Below, in pieces: positions 15,201 through 25,406 of a stretch of 64,000 nucleotides of DNA (positions are counted from its first letter, which is position 1; each line of letters starts with the position of its first letter). The stretch is from Pardosa pseudoannulata (taxonomy: Eukaryota > Arthropoda > Arachnida > Araneae > Lycosidae): positions 61,294,377 through 61,358,376 of the forward strand of contig CM063501.1 of the NCBI GenBank assembly GCA_032207245.1, written 5' to 3'. The notes under the pieces were generated by a model. It was given only the letters and a program-made list of their open reading frames with translations. It searched no databases and was not told where the DNA came from. Made by a program: the position numbers and the translations under genes.

Positions 15201-15520
15201 CAGTCATGTATTCATAATTCTCCCAGACTGATTAAACATGGCTATACCATGGATACATTTCTACATAGTTCACAAGCCTGTTCTGGATATTCAAGTTATT
15301 TAAAAGCATCCTTTACTTTGGACAAATATTTATATTGATGTTCTATTTTTGCAATTTAATTTTTAATTTTTCTCTGAATAATTTTTTTTTTTTTTTTTTT
15401 AAAGTTTACAACTTTATTTCTGCTTGAGTTGCAGATGATCTAACAGTTATTTCTTTAACAAAAGTCATAGCTATTATATTTCATTTTAAGTCAAGAGACA
15501 AATTGTAATAACTCTTGGAT

Positions 15521-15583
<63 letters not shown>

Positions 15584-15719
15584 AATATATATGTATATAG
15601 GAGTCTAATATATATATATTGTTTGTTCATTGACTAACAGTTATTTCTTTAACAAAAGTCATAGCTATTATATTTCATTTTAAGTCAAGAGAAAAATTGT
15701 AATAACTCTTGGATATCCA

Positions 15720-15781
<62 letters not shown>

Positions 15782-18700
15782 AATATATATGTATATAGGA
15801 GTCTAATATATATATATTGTTTGTTCATTGACTAACTGTGTATATAGAGGATGAAATATTGTTAAAGGGTTCAAGTAAGGATTTAAGAAAGTAGTTATAT
15901 AAATATAGACTTTAAAGCAATCATACATTACGTCATGGTGACAATGTACTTTTTTAACTGTATCATGTGCATCTGATAGAGTATTAAAATATGCTTATGA
16001 TGTATTATGTAAGTGTTTATATACATTATTCGTCATTAGCTATTTTATTGACACTTTACTGGACAACAGTAATGTTTGTTTTCTATAAATGGCTGCAGAA
16101 TCTTAACTAATTATTCTGTAATGAGCATATCATTTAACTCTTTATAATTTATACCATTATTTTTAAATAAATTTTCCAGAAATCTGATGTAAGTCCTATG
16201 CAGATATCAGCAAAAGATGCAGAAGTGGTATTTGAAAATGTTTGCTTCCAATATGTCAAAGGCCAAAGTATTTTATCAGATCTTAGTTTTACTGTTCCTG
16301 CTGGGAAAAAAATTGCATTAGTTGGTGGTAGTGGTTCTGGGTAAGGAACATTTTTTTCATTTTTCTCCATTAAAAGTTGATAATTTAATCTTTTTAAATA
16401 AAATTATCTTTATATTTGTCTTTACTGTAAAAGAAAAAAGTTAAAATTTACAATATATCAAAGTACAGTTTGCTTACTAGAATTTCATTTCTGAAATATA
16501 ATACTGTTACTCTGAAAAAAGCAAATGTTTTTTGTAACATTTATGTAATAAGTTTAGCATCTGTTTTTGGTCATATGTTTTAGTGTTAGGGGTGATATCA
16601 CATCACAGGATGGATATTTTAATATTGTCAATATATTTTCAATTTTCAAAGAATAGTTGTGAAAATTTTGGTGCGCTTAGGGAAAACATTGTTCTTATGA
16701 ATAAAGATTGTATAAAAAGAAAGATTCACTGATTTATAATTCTTAATTTACTAACAGAATGTATTTTGTAAATTTCTTGGGATTAAATCAGAGGCACAGA
16801 CATTCTTAAATTCTTAACATTTTTCATTTTATTTTAAATTAAATATTCTCCTTTAGTCAACCAATCATTATTTTTTATTTATCACAGTTTTTTTTTTCAT
16901 ATTTTGAAAAATCACTAAATAGCTTTGTATTTTTCACATTTCTGTCTGGGTAAATTGGAGAAGGTTGTATCATTTGAAAGAAATTTTTCTTCAGTTTATT
17001 AAAGAATATTGATAGGTTTTATATTTATAATATTCTATCAGGAATTTCTTATTTGGTTAGATTCCAGAAAGTCAGTAATCATTTTTACTGAATTACAAAA
17101 TTTGATTTTAAAATCTTCATAGGCATGCTGAGTTTTCATAGGCCAGAGTTCACCAAACTATTCATTGCAGGCTGCTAATAACTCACAGATAAATGTTTTG
17201 TAGATTATAATGTTATGCTCAGGCTTGATAAACTGGAGCGATATTTTACCTTTAAAATTGCTTTCTTCATGATGTGAAAGTCTCTTGAAAAATACTCGAT
17301 TTTGGTCCAGGTTGTTCTAAAGTAAAGGCAATAGTCAGCTCTATATATCTGTAACAGAGTTTTTTTCCCCTAGAATGACATTTATTTTTTTTATTTTTAA
17401 ATGTACAAAAGCATACTAAGGTATGAACATTTGAACAAGTCTATTTGAATATTAATGACTAGCTATTCTCCAAGCATTAAAAAACTTTTTGATGACCAAG
17501 AGAGTGCCATCAATCTCATTAAGATTAATATGTTTAATAAAAAAAATTAGTATTTACATTTCTTGTTACTATTAGTAACAAGAAATGTAAATACTAATTT
17601 TTTTCCTGTGTACTGTCCTGTGTTTGCTTCAATTTTTTTCTTGTGTACAGTTCAATTTCAATTTTTCTTTCCTATTTACAGTTTTACTGAACTTGGTTTC
17701 TTATTAACTAGAAATTCATACATATAGGTATTAACAATTGTAAGATTTTAAAAATGTTCTTATTTCTGTTTATTTTTTTAAATCTCTTTTTAGTAGCTTG
17801 CAATAAAATTTAAAAATGCTATGGTTGCTCAGAAGCTGCATAAGTTCTAGCTACCACTATCAGATGCTAACGAGTTTTAGAAAACTAAATTTTTTTTTCA
17901 TTTCTTTGAATTTTTGTTATTATTTTCCTAATTCTGATGTGTATTTTTATTGAAGAAAATCAACTATAGTGAGGCTATTGTACAGATTTTTTGAACCACA
18001 AAAAGGTAGAATATTAATTGGTGGAAAAGATATAAGAGACTTAGAAGTTAATAGCTTAAGAAAAGCTATTGCTGTTGTTCCCCAGGTGAGTTGCTATTTA
18101 CTATGGAACTTAATAGTTATTATTTATTGTAGCAATATTTGGTTGGCATATTGGAAGTGCTTTTGCTACTAAAAGGTTAATCAGACAAGATGTCTACATT
18201 CATGCAATGATTATTTTTGTATTATCACCTTTCCAGTTTTAGTAAGTTAATTTCTAACTAAAAAAAAGTAAATTGATTTTCTATTACCATCAAATGTCAT
18301 TAAGTTTTTGATGAAAATTTTTACCAAAATCTGTGCTAGTGTGCAAAAAGTAGCAATCTAGATGATGCCATCACCTGTTTGTCCTCAATGCAGCGACAAA
18401 TTAAAACAACTAGCTTTTTGTTGTATCAGGGACTTTAAAACTTTCTTGCTTATACATGATTTCTGCGCACCTGCAAAGTCAGGGAAAATCATGGATTTAG
18501 GAAATGGATTAATTTTGTCATGGAAAGTCATGGATCCGCTAGACTACCGATTAAAAAAAAATGCATTGAATTGTTTAATTCTATTTTTACTTGTCATTTA
18601 GCTGAAGTTACTGAGTTTGGTATTTATGTATTATGATATTGACCATATTGCCAAGTAAAATTTGTTCACCAAGGAAACTTGGAGCAAGAAAGCTTAATGG

Positions 18701-20014
18701 GTGGGTAAATGTATATCATTCTGTTTTTTTTCTTAAATTATAGATTAAAATTTTATTAATATAATAATAATTATTTTTTAATAAAAATTAGTTAAGATTT
18801 TTGCACAAAATATAAGTTTATTTCTAGGGATATTGTATATAAACATTATAGGGTTATATTTAGCTATTATTCATGGTCACCTGAATAATACCAAAGTACC
18901 CTGAATTCAAATTGGAAACATTTTGATTTAAAAATTGCTATATGATTAAACTTAGGTATGTAGATACAATTTATTTTTATGTATGTGAGTTTATTAACAC
19001 TTATAAAGTAAGTTTATAGTTATTTTTATGATAAAATTTGTGTAATTTCTCTAAAAGCATATATTTTATTTGTATGTACATCAGAAGTTTTATTAATATA
19101 TGCTTTTAACGAAAGCTTTTTAAAGTCATGGAAAATGATCTGCTAAATCAGGGAAAGTCATGGATTTGAAAAATTTTATTTTGGCAGATACTCTGCTTAT
19201 ACCTGAGTGGGCTGAGGACCTCTGTCCTAAGTTGCTGCAATGAGACATGCCTACAAAGTGGAATCAACTAAATGATGATATAGTTGTCAAAATGAGTGGT
19301 TATAGCAAATGTGATTTTTTTTCTATAATTGTATTTGTATCTATAATTAAATAATTTGAGATTTTAAACTTTTATCAAATGAGATATTTAAAAAAAAAAA
19401 AAAAAAATTGGTCTATCAAAGTTGTATTTTTTTTCTTTTCATACATCTACTTAATATTACAATCCTGATCCTAATACCACACGGGTTACACTGAACATCT
19501 AACCAATATATAAATTATATTCTGGATGTAAACAAGATGGGAAGTCCAATGAAACCTCTGTGCTGTCAAGGAAATGTAATAAATATGTAGCTTTTAGTTA
19601 GTTAGTTCTCTTTTATATAGAAAAATCTTTATTATTGATTAGACTAAAATATATTTCAAAAATATGTGCATGGAATTTTTATAGTGATTGTAAGCTTTTT
19701 TCATATACTTATTAGGATGCAGTTTTATTTCATAACTCAATTTTCTACAATTTGCATTATGGGGATTTCTCACGTCCAGAAAAAGATGTTTACGAAGCAG
19801 CAAAAATGGCTGAATTACATGAATCTATTTTAAAATGGGCTTATCAATATGAAACACAAGTAGGAGAACGTGGTCTGAAACTCTCGGGTATGTATATCCA
19901 TATATATTATTATGTATATTGCTATTTATATTTGTTAAAAATGAATCTTTAATTTGGGTATCCTTTCTATATTTTAACATGTATTAAAACATTTTGCTTA
20001 ATATATGTATATAA

Positions 20015-20071
<57 letters not shown>

Positions 20072-21651
20072 ACTTCATAAAATATGTTTGTTGTGTGCTG
20101 ATACATTATATAGCCAAAAGTCATGGGACACTTTGGATTTTACACAATTTTGATTATCTAAAATAATAATTAGCAAGTCATTCTGTAACTTTCTCTGTAT
20201 AATGAATTTGCTGGAGATCATGTTGTCCAACAAAGCTATGTGAACAGTTAGTTGTATTTAGCCGACCATTAACAAACTCAAAAGGAAAGATTTTGAAACC
20301 ACCCTGTATAATAATAATAATAATAATAATAAGAAACAATATGTAAGTTTGGCATATTATAGTTTTTAGGGTTAATGAAAAAAGCTTGTGAAACTTAAGA
20401 AACATTATCATTTTACATAACAAATATTATGCTGCGTTTTTAATCACAAAAACTTGACTGGACATTTAAAATAAATACATTTAATGTACATGAAAAATAT
20501 TTTTATTGTATTATTTCTTAGCTAATAGTGTAATTTATATTTATTATATATATATATATATATTTAAATATATTTTACAGTTATACTTGATTACATTTAT
20601 ATATGTATATAAATCAAGTTAATTATACGAAAATTAAGAAAGATTGGTGCTATAACAAACCATATTTTAGTTATTTACTGAAAGTAAGTGGATGATAAAG
20701 AGTTTTTCATAAATTCAGTTTTCTAATTTGAAGGCCAGCAATTTTCTCTCATTGAACAAATCCAGTTTTTTATACCAAATGTTAAAAGCAATGCATTTAG
20801 GTATCATTTTCAAAAATTTTTCTCTTAAAAATTCCTCTTCCTAAAAAATATCCAGCAAGCCAACAAATACTTAACCCAATGATGGCCAAATGGATGTTTA
20901 TGGCATTTAGATTCCAAAGTCAGCAATTTTGAATTCCGCTGTTCTGGTGGATATTCATAGATATTTTGAATTGGCTCTCAACAATAGATCCTAGTCTCTT
21001 TAGGAAAAAAGTAGACTGTAGTGTTCCAAAACAAATAAAGCTATTTATACCAAAGAATTTATATCTGGTAGAATGCCAGCAATTCAAATTGTCCCGTGAA
21101 GACTATTTTGAATCAGAGATGGATATAAATATTATTCAAAGTTACAAATCATTTGAAGCTTTTAAGAATTAAGTCTATAGGGTGTCTGGAGGAAAAAATG
21201 AGAATTACCGCTCAAACCCCTAATGTAACTTATGAACAAAAGTTATTAAATTAATATTAAAATATGTAAATAAGAGATTTTAGTATTACATATATATATA
21301 TATAGAGAGAGAGAGAAAGAGAAAGGGGGAGAAAAAGAGATAGAAAGAAATAGTGCTTCTATGTATACTTGTTTTTACTCAAATCCCCATGATTTTCTTG
21401 AAGCCACAAAATCTTGCATAGAAATTCTTTGATATTGGTAAAGGAATTGTGTCAAAATTAAAATCTTCATCATCTGTTCTCCGTCATCCTGTTACATAAT
21501 ATTACCCTTTAATGATTTTTCAATGTCAAGAAATGTGTATGTATATATGTATATTATATAAATACATATATATATATATATAAAAGTGTGTGTATATATA
21601 TATATATATATACATATATGTACATATATATATGTACAAATACACACATGC

Positions 21652-21684
<33 letters not shown>

Positions 21685-21740
21685 TATACACACACACATT
21701 ATATATATATATACATACATACATATACATACACACACAG

Positions 21741-21788
<48 letters not shown>

Positions 21789-23958
21789 GCGTGTGTAACC
21801 GTTGTGTTGTGTTGTAACCGTTAAAAATCACTCTTCACCAGTCACACAAGATTATAGCTCATATGCTCAATAGGGTTATCCAAAATTTCTTTTTTCTTTC
21901 AATTTGTAGATGGTTTATTAATTGCAGACTTTAACAAAACTCCATTAAGAAATATGAGCTCTACCATGCTCTTTATGCTGTAAAAGTTACAAAATAGTAT
22001 CCAAATAGGATACTACTTTTTGAGATATATTAGGAAAAATGTGTAAAAATTTAAAGTGCCAACTGACTTTAAGCTATGTAATATAGTCTATATATGCACA
22101 CACACACCCAGATTCTGTTTCATCCATTAATTACTTTTTTTGTCTTTTATATATTGGTTTAAAAAAACTACATAAATATTAATCATTTAGTGTGGTTTAA
22201 GAGCATTACATTATTTTTATTTAAATAAGCAATGGAATTAAATCAAAATTTGAGTTCTTATAGACACTTTATATTCCTAACATTATATAAGTGGCAAAAT
22301 ATGAAGAAGTTAAAATATAATTTTAAAATTCAAACTTTATTAAATTTATTGGGAAAAGTAATTTTTATAAAAACCACCCTTTAAAAAATGGATTTTTTCT
22401 AGAATATGTATATTCTATTTAAATATTTCCCTTTAATTTGTAGTTTTTGGGATCTGTAGTTGAAAATAATACTATTCTTTGTGATACCAGTTTTGAAAGG
22501 AAATACTATAAAATTTATTAACTCTTTTTCTAAAGGTGGAGAGAAACAGAGAGTTGCTATTGCTCGTGCAATATTGAAAAATTCTCCTATTTTAATATTT
22601 GATGAAGCTACATCTGCTTTAGATTCTATAACTGAAGAAGTAAGTAATATTTTTAATGTAATAAAACATTCAATTTTAAACAATACTTTCAGGATCCGAA
22701 TTTTGATGACATCATTTTGATACTGTTTTATAATTTTTGTTATAATAATCATTAAAATAATGTCACTTCTGAAGTAAAAGTGATAAGTGTACTACAATAA
22801 ATTCTGGAAATACTACTTTACCAGAAAGTGTGTTTTTATCAAATGGGTCCATATTAAAAAAATCTTGGCATATTTTGGTAAACCCTGCTGTGAGGATTGT
22901 GAGAGTCACCTGTGATGGTTATGTAAGAACATTAATAAACTATGGTGATGAATTTAAAAACTGATTTAAATGTAATAAAAAATAAAATAGTAAAAATTAA
23001 AATTATTCTCTGTAAATAATATATTATGAATTAGTTTAAGCTCTTACAACTTGATTATGAAATATTTATTGAAACTATGCAATACCAAGTGCCTTTAAAA
23101 TAAAATAAAATAAAATAAAAATTTTATTAGATTTGTAATGTTTTTTTTTGTTGAATTTTGCTTTTAATTTGGTCTTATAGAATTCTAAAACAATAATTTT
23201 CTTTTTATTTCTTCAGTTTCTTTAATTATTTTCCAAAAGACACATATAGGTGCTTTACATATTATATTTATAGTCATTGGTCTTAATTTGTCATTAATGT
23301 CTTAATTTGTTTCTTATGTAAAAATGTCAAGGACCTTCTATACACTCTACTAACGAGTACCGAAAAAGTCCTTTTAAGAAATGCTAATTAGTAAGTAAAT
23401 TATAAAAAAAATATCACCATCCAGAAGTATACTTTTACCAAAAAAGTTATCCTTAACATATGAAAGATTGATCAGTTGTCCTATAGACTCTAAGCTGATA
23501 AATTACAGAATTTTGAACATACTTGTTAAAAATTTTTGGAATAATGCCTTTACATTCTATGCAATAAATAGGGTAAAACTTAAAAGACTATGCATAAAAA
23601 AATAGGACACAATAAAAGTTGCATCTTATGAAAATTTAGAAATAAATGTACAAAAAAAGTTACAACTGTAATAAATGATTTCTTACTCTAATTCCTACAG
23701 AATTTACTTTATCTGGTTTTTATGCTTTTTCAGAAAATTCTTACAGCTCTTCATAGGGCAGCTGAAGGTCGGACATCCATATGTATAGCTCACAGACTGT
23801 CTACAGTTATGCATGCTGATGAGATTTTAGTATTAGACAAAGGCAAAGTAGTAGAACGTGGTACTCATAGTGTTTTAATTACAAACCCCAATTCTCTGTA
23901 TCATAAACTTTGGCAAAAACAACATCAACCTCCACCAGTGGTCAATAATAATAACTGA
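2407..23958 (+). CDS. ABCB7: ABCB7-like mitochondrial ABC half-transporter, 3' part of gene (12 coding exons)
   Basis: Twelve exons with GT-AG boundaries join in frame to 567 residues plus TGA. Seen: the membrane-domain hallmarks [19 protein letters not shown] and [10 protein letters not shown], then a nucleotide-binding domain with an A-loop Tyr (about residue 329 of the partial protein), Walker A GGSGSGKST (353-361), Q-loop VVPQ (Gln 401), signature LSGGEKQ (457-463), Walker B ILIFDE (477-482), D-loop SALD (485-488) and H-loop IAHRLST (His 513). Known of the family: ABCB7/Atm1 homodimers in the inner mitochondrial membrane export a glutathione-linked sulfur or Fe-S precursor needed for cytosolic iron-sulfur protein assembly. 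The match to the human protein runs almost end to end without gaps, which separates it from ABCB6 and ABCB8. About 165 N-terminal residues (targeting peptide, first membrane helix) must be encoded upstream of position 1. The C-terminus ends in a short Asn run and lacks the Cys-rich tail I recall in vertebrate ABCB7. All catalytic motifs are intact, so it looks functional. Confidence 0.96.
3891..4077 (+). CDS. ABCB7: ABCB7 exon b
   Basis: Acceptor TTGTTATAG precedes 3891 and the donor is GTTGTA, a weaker site. Encodes the highly conserved coupling region [18 protein letters not shown] through [10 protein letters not shown]. It enters at phase 1 and leaves at phase 2, with the Arg codon completed in the next exon. 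Confidence 0.95.
4078..8056 (+). other. ABCB7: ABCB7 introns between exons b, c and d
   Basis: Two introns (4078-6106 and 6189-8056) of AT-rich DNA. I see no coding similarity, no terminal repeats and no structured element in either. Confidence 0.6.
6107..6188 (+). CDS. ABCB7: ABCB7 exon c
   Basis: Acceptor CATTTAG and donor GTAAGA. Encodes [19 protein letters not shown], a predicted membrane helix. It ends on a codon boundary. Confidence 0.93.
8057..8145 (+). CDS. ABCB7: ABCB7 exon d
   Basis: Acceptor TTTTTCAG and donor GTGTAG. Encodes [14 protein letters not shown] and the next hydrophobic helix, ending in TQWR with a phase-2 split Arg codon. Confidence 0.93.
8394..8670 (+). repeat. tRNA-like SINE copy, family 2
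   Basis: Contains a perfect pol III B-box core GGTTCGATCCC near 8443, followed by GGGCTGGGCAAGGTTGACT and a body (TGGGAACTAAACACTGGGGG, TTGACCACCTAACC, GTAGGCC). The same body is found twice in tandem at 55.9-56.4 kb. The upstream A-box is not clear. The segment is much less AT-rich than its intron surroundings. Boundaries are approximate and no target duplication was found. Confidence 0.65.
9058..9583. mobile_element. piggyBac-like nonautonomous element flanked by TTAA
   Basis: TTAA at 9054-9057 and at 9584-9587 bounds 526 bp. The termini are inverted: CCCTTTAAAGG on the left and, read inward from the right, CCCTTTAACGGGCAGTGG. TTAA duplication with CCC-starting ends is the piggyBac signature (family knowledge). 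It contains a T-run/G-run at 9183-9219. The 26350-26846 element is a diverged relative in the opposite orientation. No transposase is seen. It lies in the ABCB7 intron between exons d and e. Confidence 0.75.
9183..9219. repeat. Poly-T followed by poly-G tract
   Basis: About 30 T then 6 G inside the piggyBac-like element. The inverted relative at 26.7 kb carries a matching C-run. Confidence 0.85.
9760..9847 (+). CDS. ABCB7: ABCB7 exon e
   Basis: Acceptor ATCTGCAG and donor GTAAGG. Encodes [20 protein letters not shown] and SLINYETVK, a near-invariant ABCB7 segment. The open frame continues past the donor into the intron, but homology resumes at [13 protein letters not shown] in the next exon, which fixes the junction. 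Confidence 0.94.
10547..10873. mobile_element. hAT-type MITE with perfect 8-bp target duplication
   Basis: A 327-bp element is bounded by the identical 8-bp TATTGGTG at 10539-10546 and 10874-10881. The ends are inverted repeats: left CAGGGCCGTAGCCAG, right (read inward) CAAGGCCGTAGGCAGG. An 8-bp duplication with CA-starting TIRs is diagnostic of hAT (family knowledge). There is no transposase, and the short ORFs across it are not coding. It sits in the intron between exons e and f. Confidence 0.9.
11936..12110 (+). CDS. ABCB7: ABCB7 exon f
   Basis: Acceptor TCTTTTAG and donor GTAATT. Encodes [20 protein letters not shown] followed by [19 protein letters not shown] and a hydrophobic helix ending CEGIIDG, with the last Gly codon split at phase 1. 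In Atm1-type structures the LNFGQ region lines the substrate cavity (family knowledge). Confidence 0.94.
12809..12966 (+). CDS. ABCB7: ABCB7 exon g
   Basis: Acceptor TATTTTAG and donor GTTAGT. Encodes [20 protein letters not shown], then [20 protein letters not shown], the last membrane helix and the linker to the ATPase domain. Confidence 0.95.
12967..16179 (+). other. ABCB7: ABCB7 intron g-h
   Basis: A 3.2-kb intron. It holds a slightly GC-richer stretch near 13990-14160 that I cannot identify, a poly-T near 15382 and the 194-bp tandem duplication at 15441-15833. No coding exon is visible. Confidence 0.6.
15441..15833 (+). repeat. Two-copy 194-bp tandem duplication with internal (TA)n
   Basis: Unit 1 begins TAACAGTTATTTC at 15441 and unit 2 repeats it at 15635. 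Both run through CTTGGATATCCAA, a (TA)n tract (15525-15581 and 15722-15779), TATGTATATAGGAGTC and TTGTTTGTTCATTGAC. The units differ by only a few bases plus TA-tract length, so the duplication is recent or TA-mediated. Confidence 0.9.
16180..16340 (+). CDS. ABCB7: ABCB7 exon h (start of nucleotide-binding domain)
   Basis: Acceptor TTTTCCAG and donor GTAAGG. Encodes the A-loop (VCFQYVKGQ) and the first half of Walker A (ALVGGSGSG). The exon stops two bases into the final Gly codon, so the P-loop Lys-Ser-Thr lies on the next exon. Confidence 0.96.
17540..17604. repeat. Perfect 32-bp inverted repeat with 1-nt centre
   Basis: The left arm is 17540-17571 and the right arm 17573-17604, exact reverse complements (arm core ATTTACATTTCTTGTTACTA), separated by one T. 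The transcript of this ABCB7 intron would fold into a hairpin of about 31 bp, and the DNA could extrude a cruciform. There are no mismatches, which is unusual among the older repeats around it. Confidence 0.95.
17956..18085 (+). CDS. ABCB7: ABCB7 exon i
   Basis: Acceptor is TTGAAG before 17956, with a poor polypyrimidine tract. The donor is GTGAGT. Completes Walker A as KST, then encodes [20 protein letters not shown] and ends exactly after the Q-loop glutamine (AVVPQ). Confidence 0.95.
18086..19715 (+). other. ABCB7: ABCB7 intron i-j
   Basis: AT-rich intron with two segments sharing a motif. CAGGGAAAATCATGGATTT occurs near 18480 and CAGGGAAAGTCATGGATTT near 19149, each next to a further TCATGGAAA. 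This suggests remnants of one repeat family. A short ORF from 18362 ([18 protein letters not shown]) is not recognised. Confidence 0.5.
19716..19887 (+). CDS. ABCB7: ABCB7 exon j
   Basis: Acceptor TTATTAG and donor GTATGT. Starts [17 protein letters not shown], continues through the helical subdomain and ends in ERGLKLSG, with the first Gly of the ABC signature split at phase 1. Confidence 0.95.
20019..20069. repeat. (TA)n microsatellite
   Basis: About 25 TA units in the ABCB7 intron between exons j and k. Confidence 0.95.
20113..20145. repeat. Possible Tc1-like terminal repeat remnant
   Basis: AGCCAAAAGTCATGGGACAC resembles termini of some Tc1-like elements, which often read GGCCAAAAGTxxxGGGACA (recalled pattern). 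I see no partner terminus or transposase, so this is weak. Confidence 0.25.
20880..21062 (+). repeat. Decayed tRNA-derived SINE copy, family 1
   Basis: Aligns by eye with the two better copies at 51638-51816 and 63707-63891. It shares TTTGAATTCCGCTG in the B-box region, a GGATxTTCATAG block, GAATTGGCTCTCAACAATAG and the tail AGTAGACTGTAGTGTTCC followed by AAAACAAA. The A-box is degraded (ATGGCCAAATGG). It is the oldest of the three copies. Confidence 0.6.
21290..21330. repeat. (TA)n(GA)n simple repeat
   Basis: TA units followed by GAGAGAGA and purine-rich sequence. Confidence 0.85.
21536..21795. repeat. Compound TA/TG/CA microsatellite
   Basis: About 260 bp of alternating TA, TG and CA dinucleotide blocks, including a (CA)n run near 21730-21768. 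Open frames of Ile/Tyr/Thr/His/Cys repeats on both strands are artefacts of it. Confidence 0.95.
22536..22639 (+). CDS. ABCB7: ABCB7 exon k (signature and Walker B)
   Basis: Acceptor CTAAAG and donor GTAAGT. Encodes [14 protein letters not shown], Walker B with the catalytic Glu ([12 protein letters not shown]) and SITEE. It ends on a codon boundary. Confidence 0.96.
23734..23958 (+). CDS. ABCB7: ABCB7 terminal exon
   Basis: Acceptor GCTTTTTCAG. Encodes [15 protein letters not shown], the H-loop [25 protein letters not shown] and a short tail ending VVNNNN before TGA at 23956-23958. The usual Cys-rich C-terminal tail is absent. Confidence 0.95.
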   Translation, partial: KILTALHRAAEGRTSICIAHRLSTVMHADEILVLDKGKVVERGTHSVLITNPNSLYHKLWQKQHQPPPVVNNNN

Positions 23959-24172
23959 ATATATTTTAATAATAATTTCAAAACTGAAATCACGTCATGT
24001 AAATCATTTTTGTATTATTTGTGAAAAGTAGGTATTTATTACTTTTTAAATTTAATTTATATTTTCTTGGAACACTGAGGATAATTGCTTTCACGTATTT
24101 GTGAATGAAAACTACATTAGCTCTGCAATTTCTTTTATTGTGATCCACAGATTTTTTAATGAGAGACTTTCA

Positions 24173-24178
24173 AATAAA
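24173..24178 (+). terminator. Candidate polyadenylation signal of ABCB7
   Basis: AATAAA lies 215 bases after the ABCB7 stop codon. A T-rich stretch with TTGTTGATATG follows about 10-20 bases later, as expected for a cleavage region. It is the nearest canonical hexamer to the stop that has a downstream U-rich element. Confidence 0.5.
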
Positions 24179-24695
24179 ATATTTTTTGTTGATATGTATT
24201 GGTACTGAAATTTTTTATTAGGGAGACAGTATGTTTAGCTCAATACTAAAATGGTAGATGTTCAAATAGACACTCTTTCTTTAAATAATTTTTTTATTGT
24301 ATGTTCCTTTTCTGATGAAGTTTGTATTTTCCTTATTTTGTCACCTCTCTGAATTTTTAATCATAATATATATTTATAAATGTGTTAGTGTTCACACTAA
24401 ACTATATGCAACCTGAGTGCTAGGGATCAACTAATGGAAAAAAAATGAGTTTTATATGGGGGGGGGGGAAGAAGAGAGAGAGAGAAAAATTTTGCTGAAG
24501 TTGTGTTTTGTTATTATAAATTTGTATAAAAATGCAAACCAGTGTGTAAACACAAAACCTGCATATATATATATATATATATATGAATATGATATAGTCA
24601 TTCAAATCATTGCAGTGGATAAATTTTAGTTCTGTACAATGGGACAGAGTACATGCTTCCTCCTCAGCAAAATTTAATTTTAATCAATTTTAAAT

Positions 24696-24881
24696 TTATC
24701 TGGTCCCAATCAGTAACTTTGATGACTTTTCTATGAAAATATCAAGGGGCAATCCCTCTGGATAGTCTGAAATAATATTCACACAATCTTCGTTTGTAAA
24801 TCTGCTTTTTTTCTCAAAATATCTAAGCCAATTTTGCACATAAACTGGCTCTTTAGGATCAAACTTCTGCAAATCCCACAT
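24696..24881 (-). CDS. Unrecognised 61-residue ORF, possibly an exon or mobile-element fragment
   Basis: Begins MWDLQKFDPKEPVYVQNWLR and continues YFEKKSRFTNEDCVNIISDY. The composition is that of a real protein, unlike the AT-driven ORFs around it, and a VYVxNWLxxFE pattern is reminiscent of retroelement gag-like segments. That is only an impression; I cannot assign a family. A possible acceptor (TTTGCAG) overlaps its start on the minus strand. It could be a gag remnant, a single exon of an unseen gene, or chance. Confidence 0.3.
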   Translation of the reverse strand: MWDLQKFDPKEPVYVQNWLRYFEKKSRFTNEDCVNIISDYPEGLPLDIFIEKSSKLLIGTR

Positions 24882-25406
24882 TGAACTTATTCACTATGAA
24901 ACTATTTGTCGTAACAGTTCCCTTTGACTGATCAATCATAGTTTTGTTGTCGAATATCTCTGCCGATCTGTTATTGTTTGCCACTCTTGCACTGTAATTT
25001 GTACATCATAATCAACAAATCAAAAAAGTCTGCAAAATGCATAAAATAAAAATATCCATAGTGAAAGTCAGTCTGCGTGTAAGTAAAGTCCTATTGGCTA
25101 GATGTAATCATGGCAAAATTAATCTGCCGGTTACACGTATAATTTGCCCCTTTTGTTTTTAATTGCCCAGGCATGTTGGACAATCGGAAGCCTAAGGAAT
25201 TGACAGTTGTGGCTCCATAAAAAAGAATGGCGTCCGCAGTGAAAATTAACTTTTATTTAGGATCTAAAAAAAATCTTTCCCTATTGAAAGCAGAGAATGT
25301 AATGATACATCAAATGCTTGTTAGGCTCCACAGTGAGAGAGACAGAGATTATTCCCAAGGGATCAGCAGCTTAGTCATCAAATTTAATAGTCAGAAAGGG
25401 ACTTAA

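Noticed and set aside
18362..18601. 79-residue ORF with a CPQC motif
   Set aside because: It lies in an ABCB7 intron and overlaps a segment that seems repeated near 19149. A single CxxC is not enough to support a gene.
21492..21831. Several open frames of 67-101 residues made of Ile, Tyr, Thr, His, Cys and Val on both strands
   Set aside because: They are translations of the compound TA/TG/CA microsatellite, open in nearly all frames, with no real protein composition.
22399..22752. 117-residue minus-strand ORF
   Set aside because: It lies across ABCB7 exon k on the opposite strand, a shadow of the real exon.
2407..23958. ABCB6 or ABCB8 as the identity of the transporter
   Set aside because: The membrane-domain segments [19 protein letters not shown] and [17 protein letters not shown] and the near gap-free match to ABCB7 throughout exclude them.
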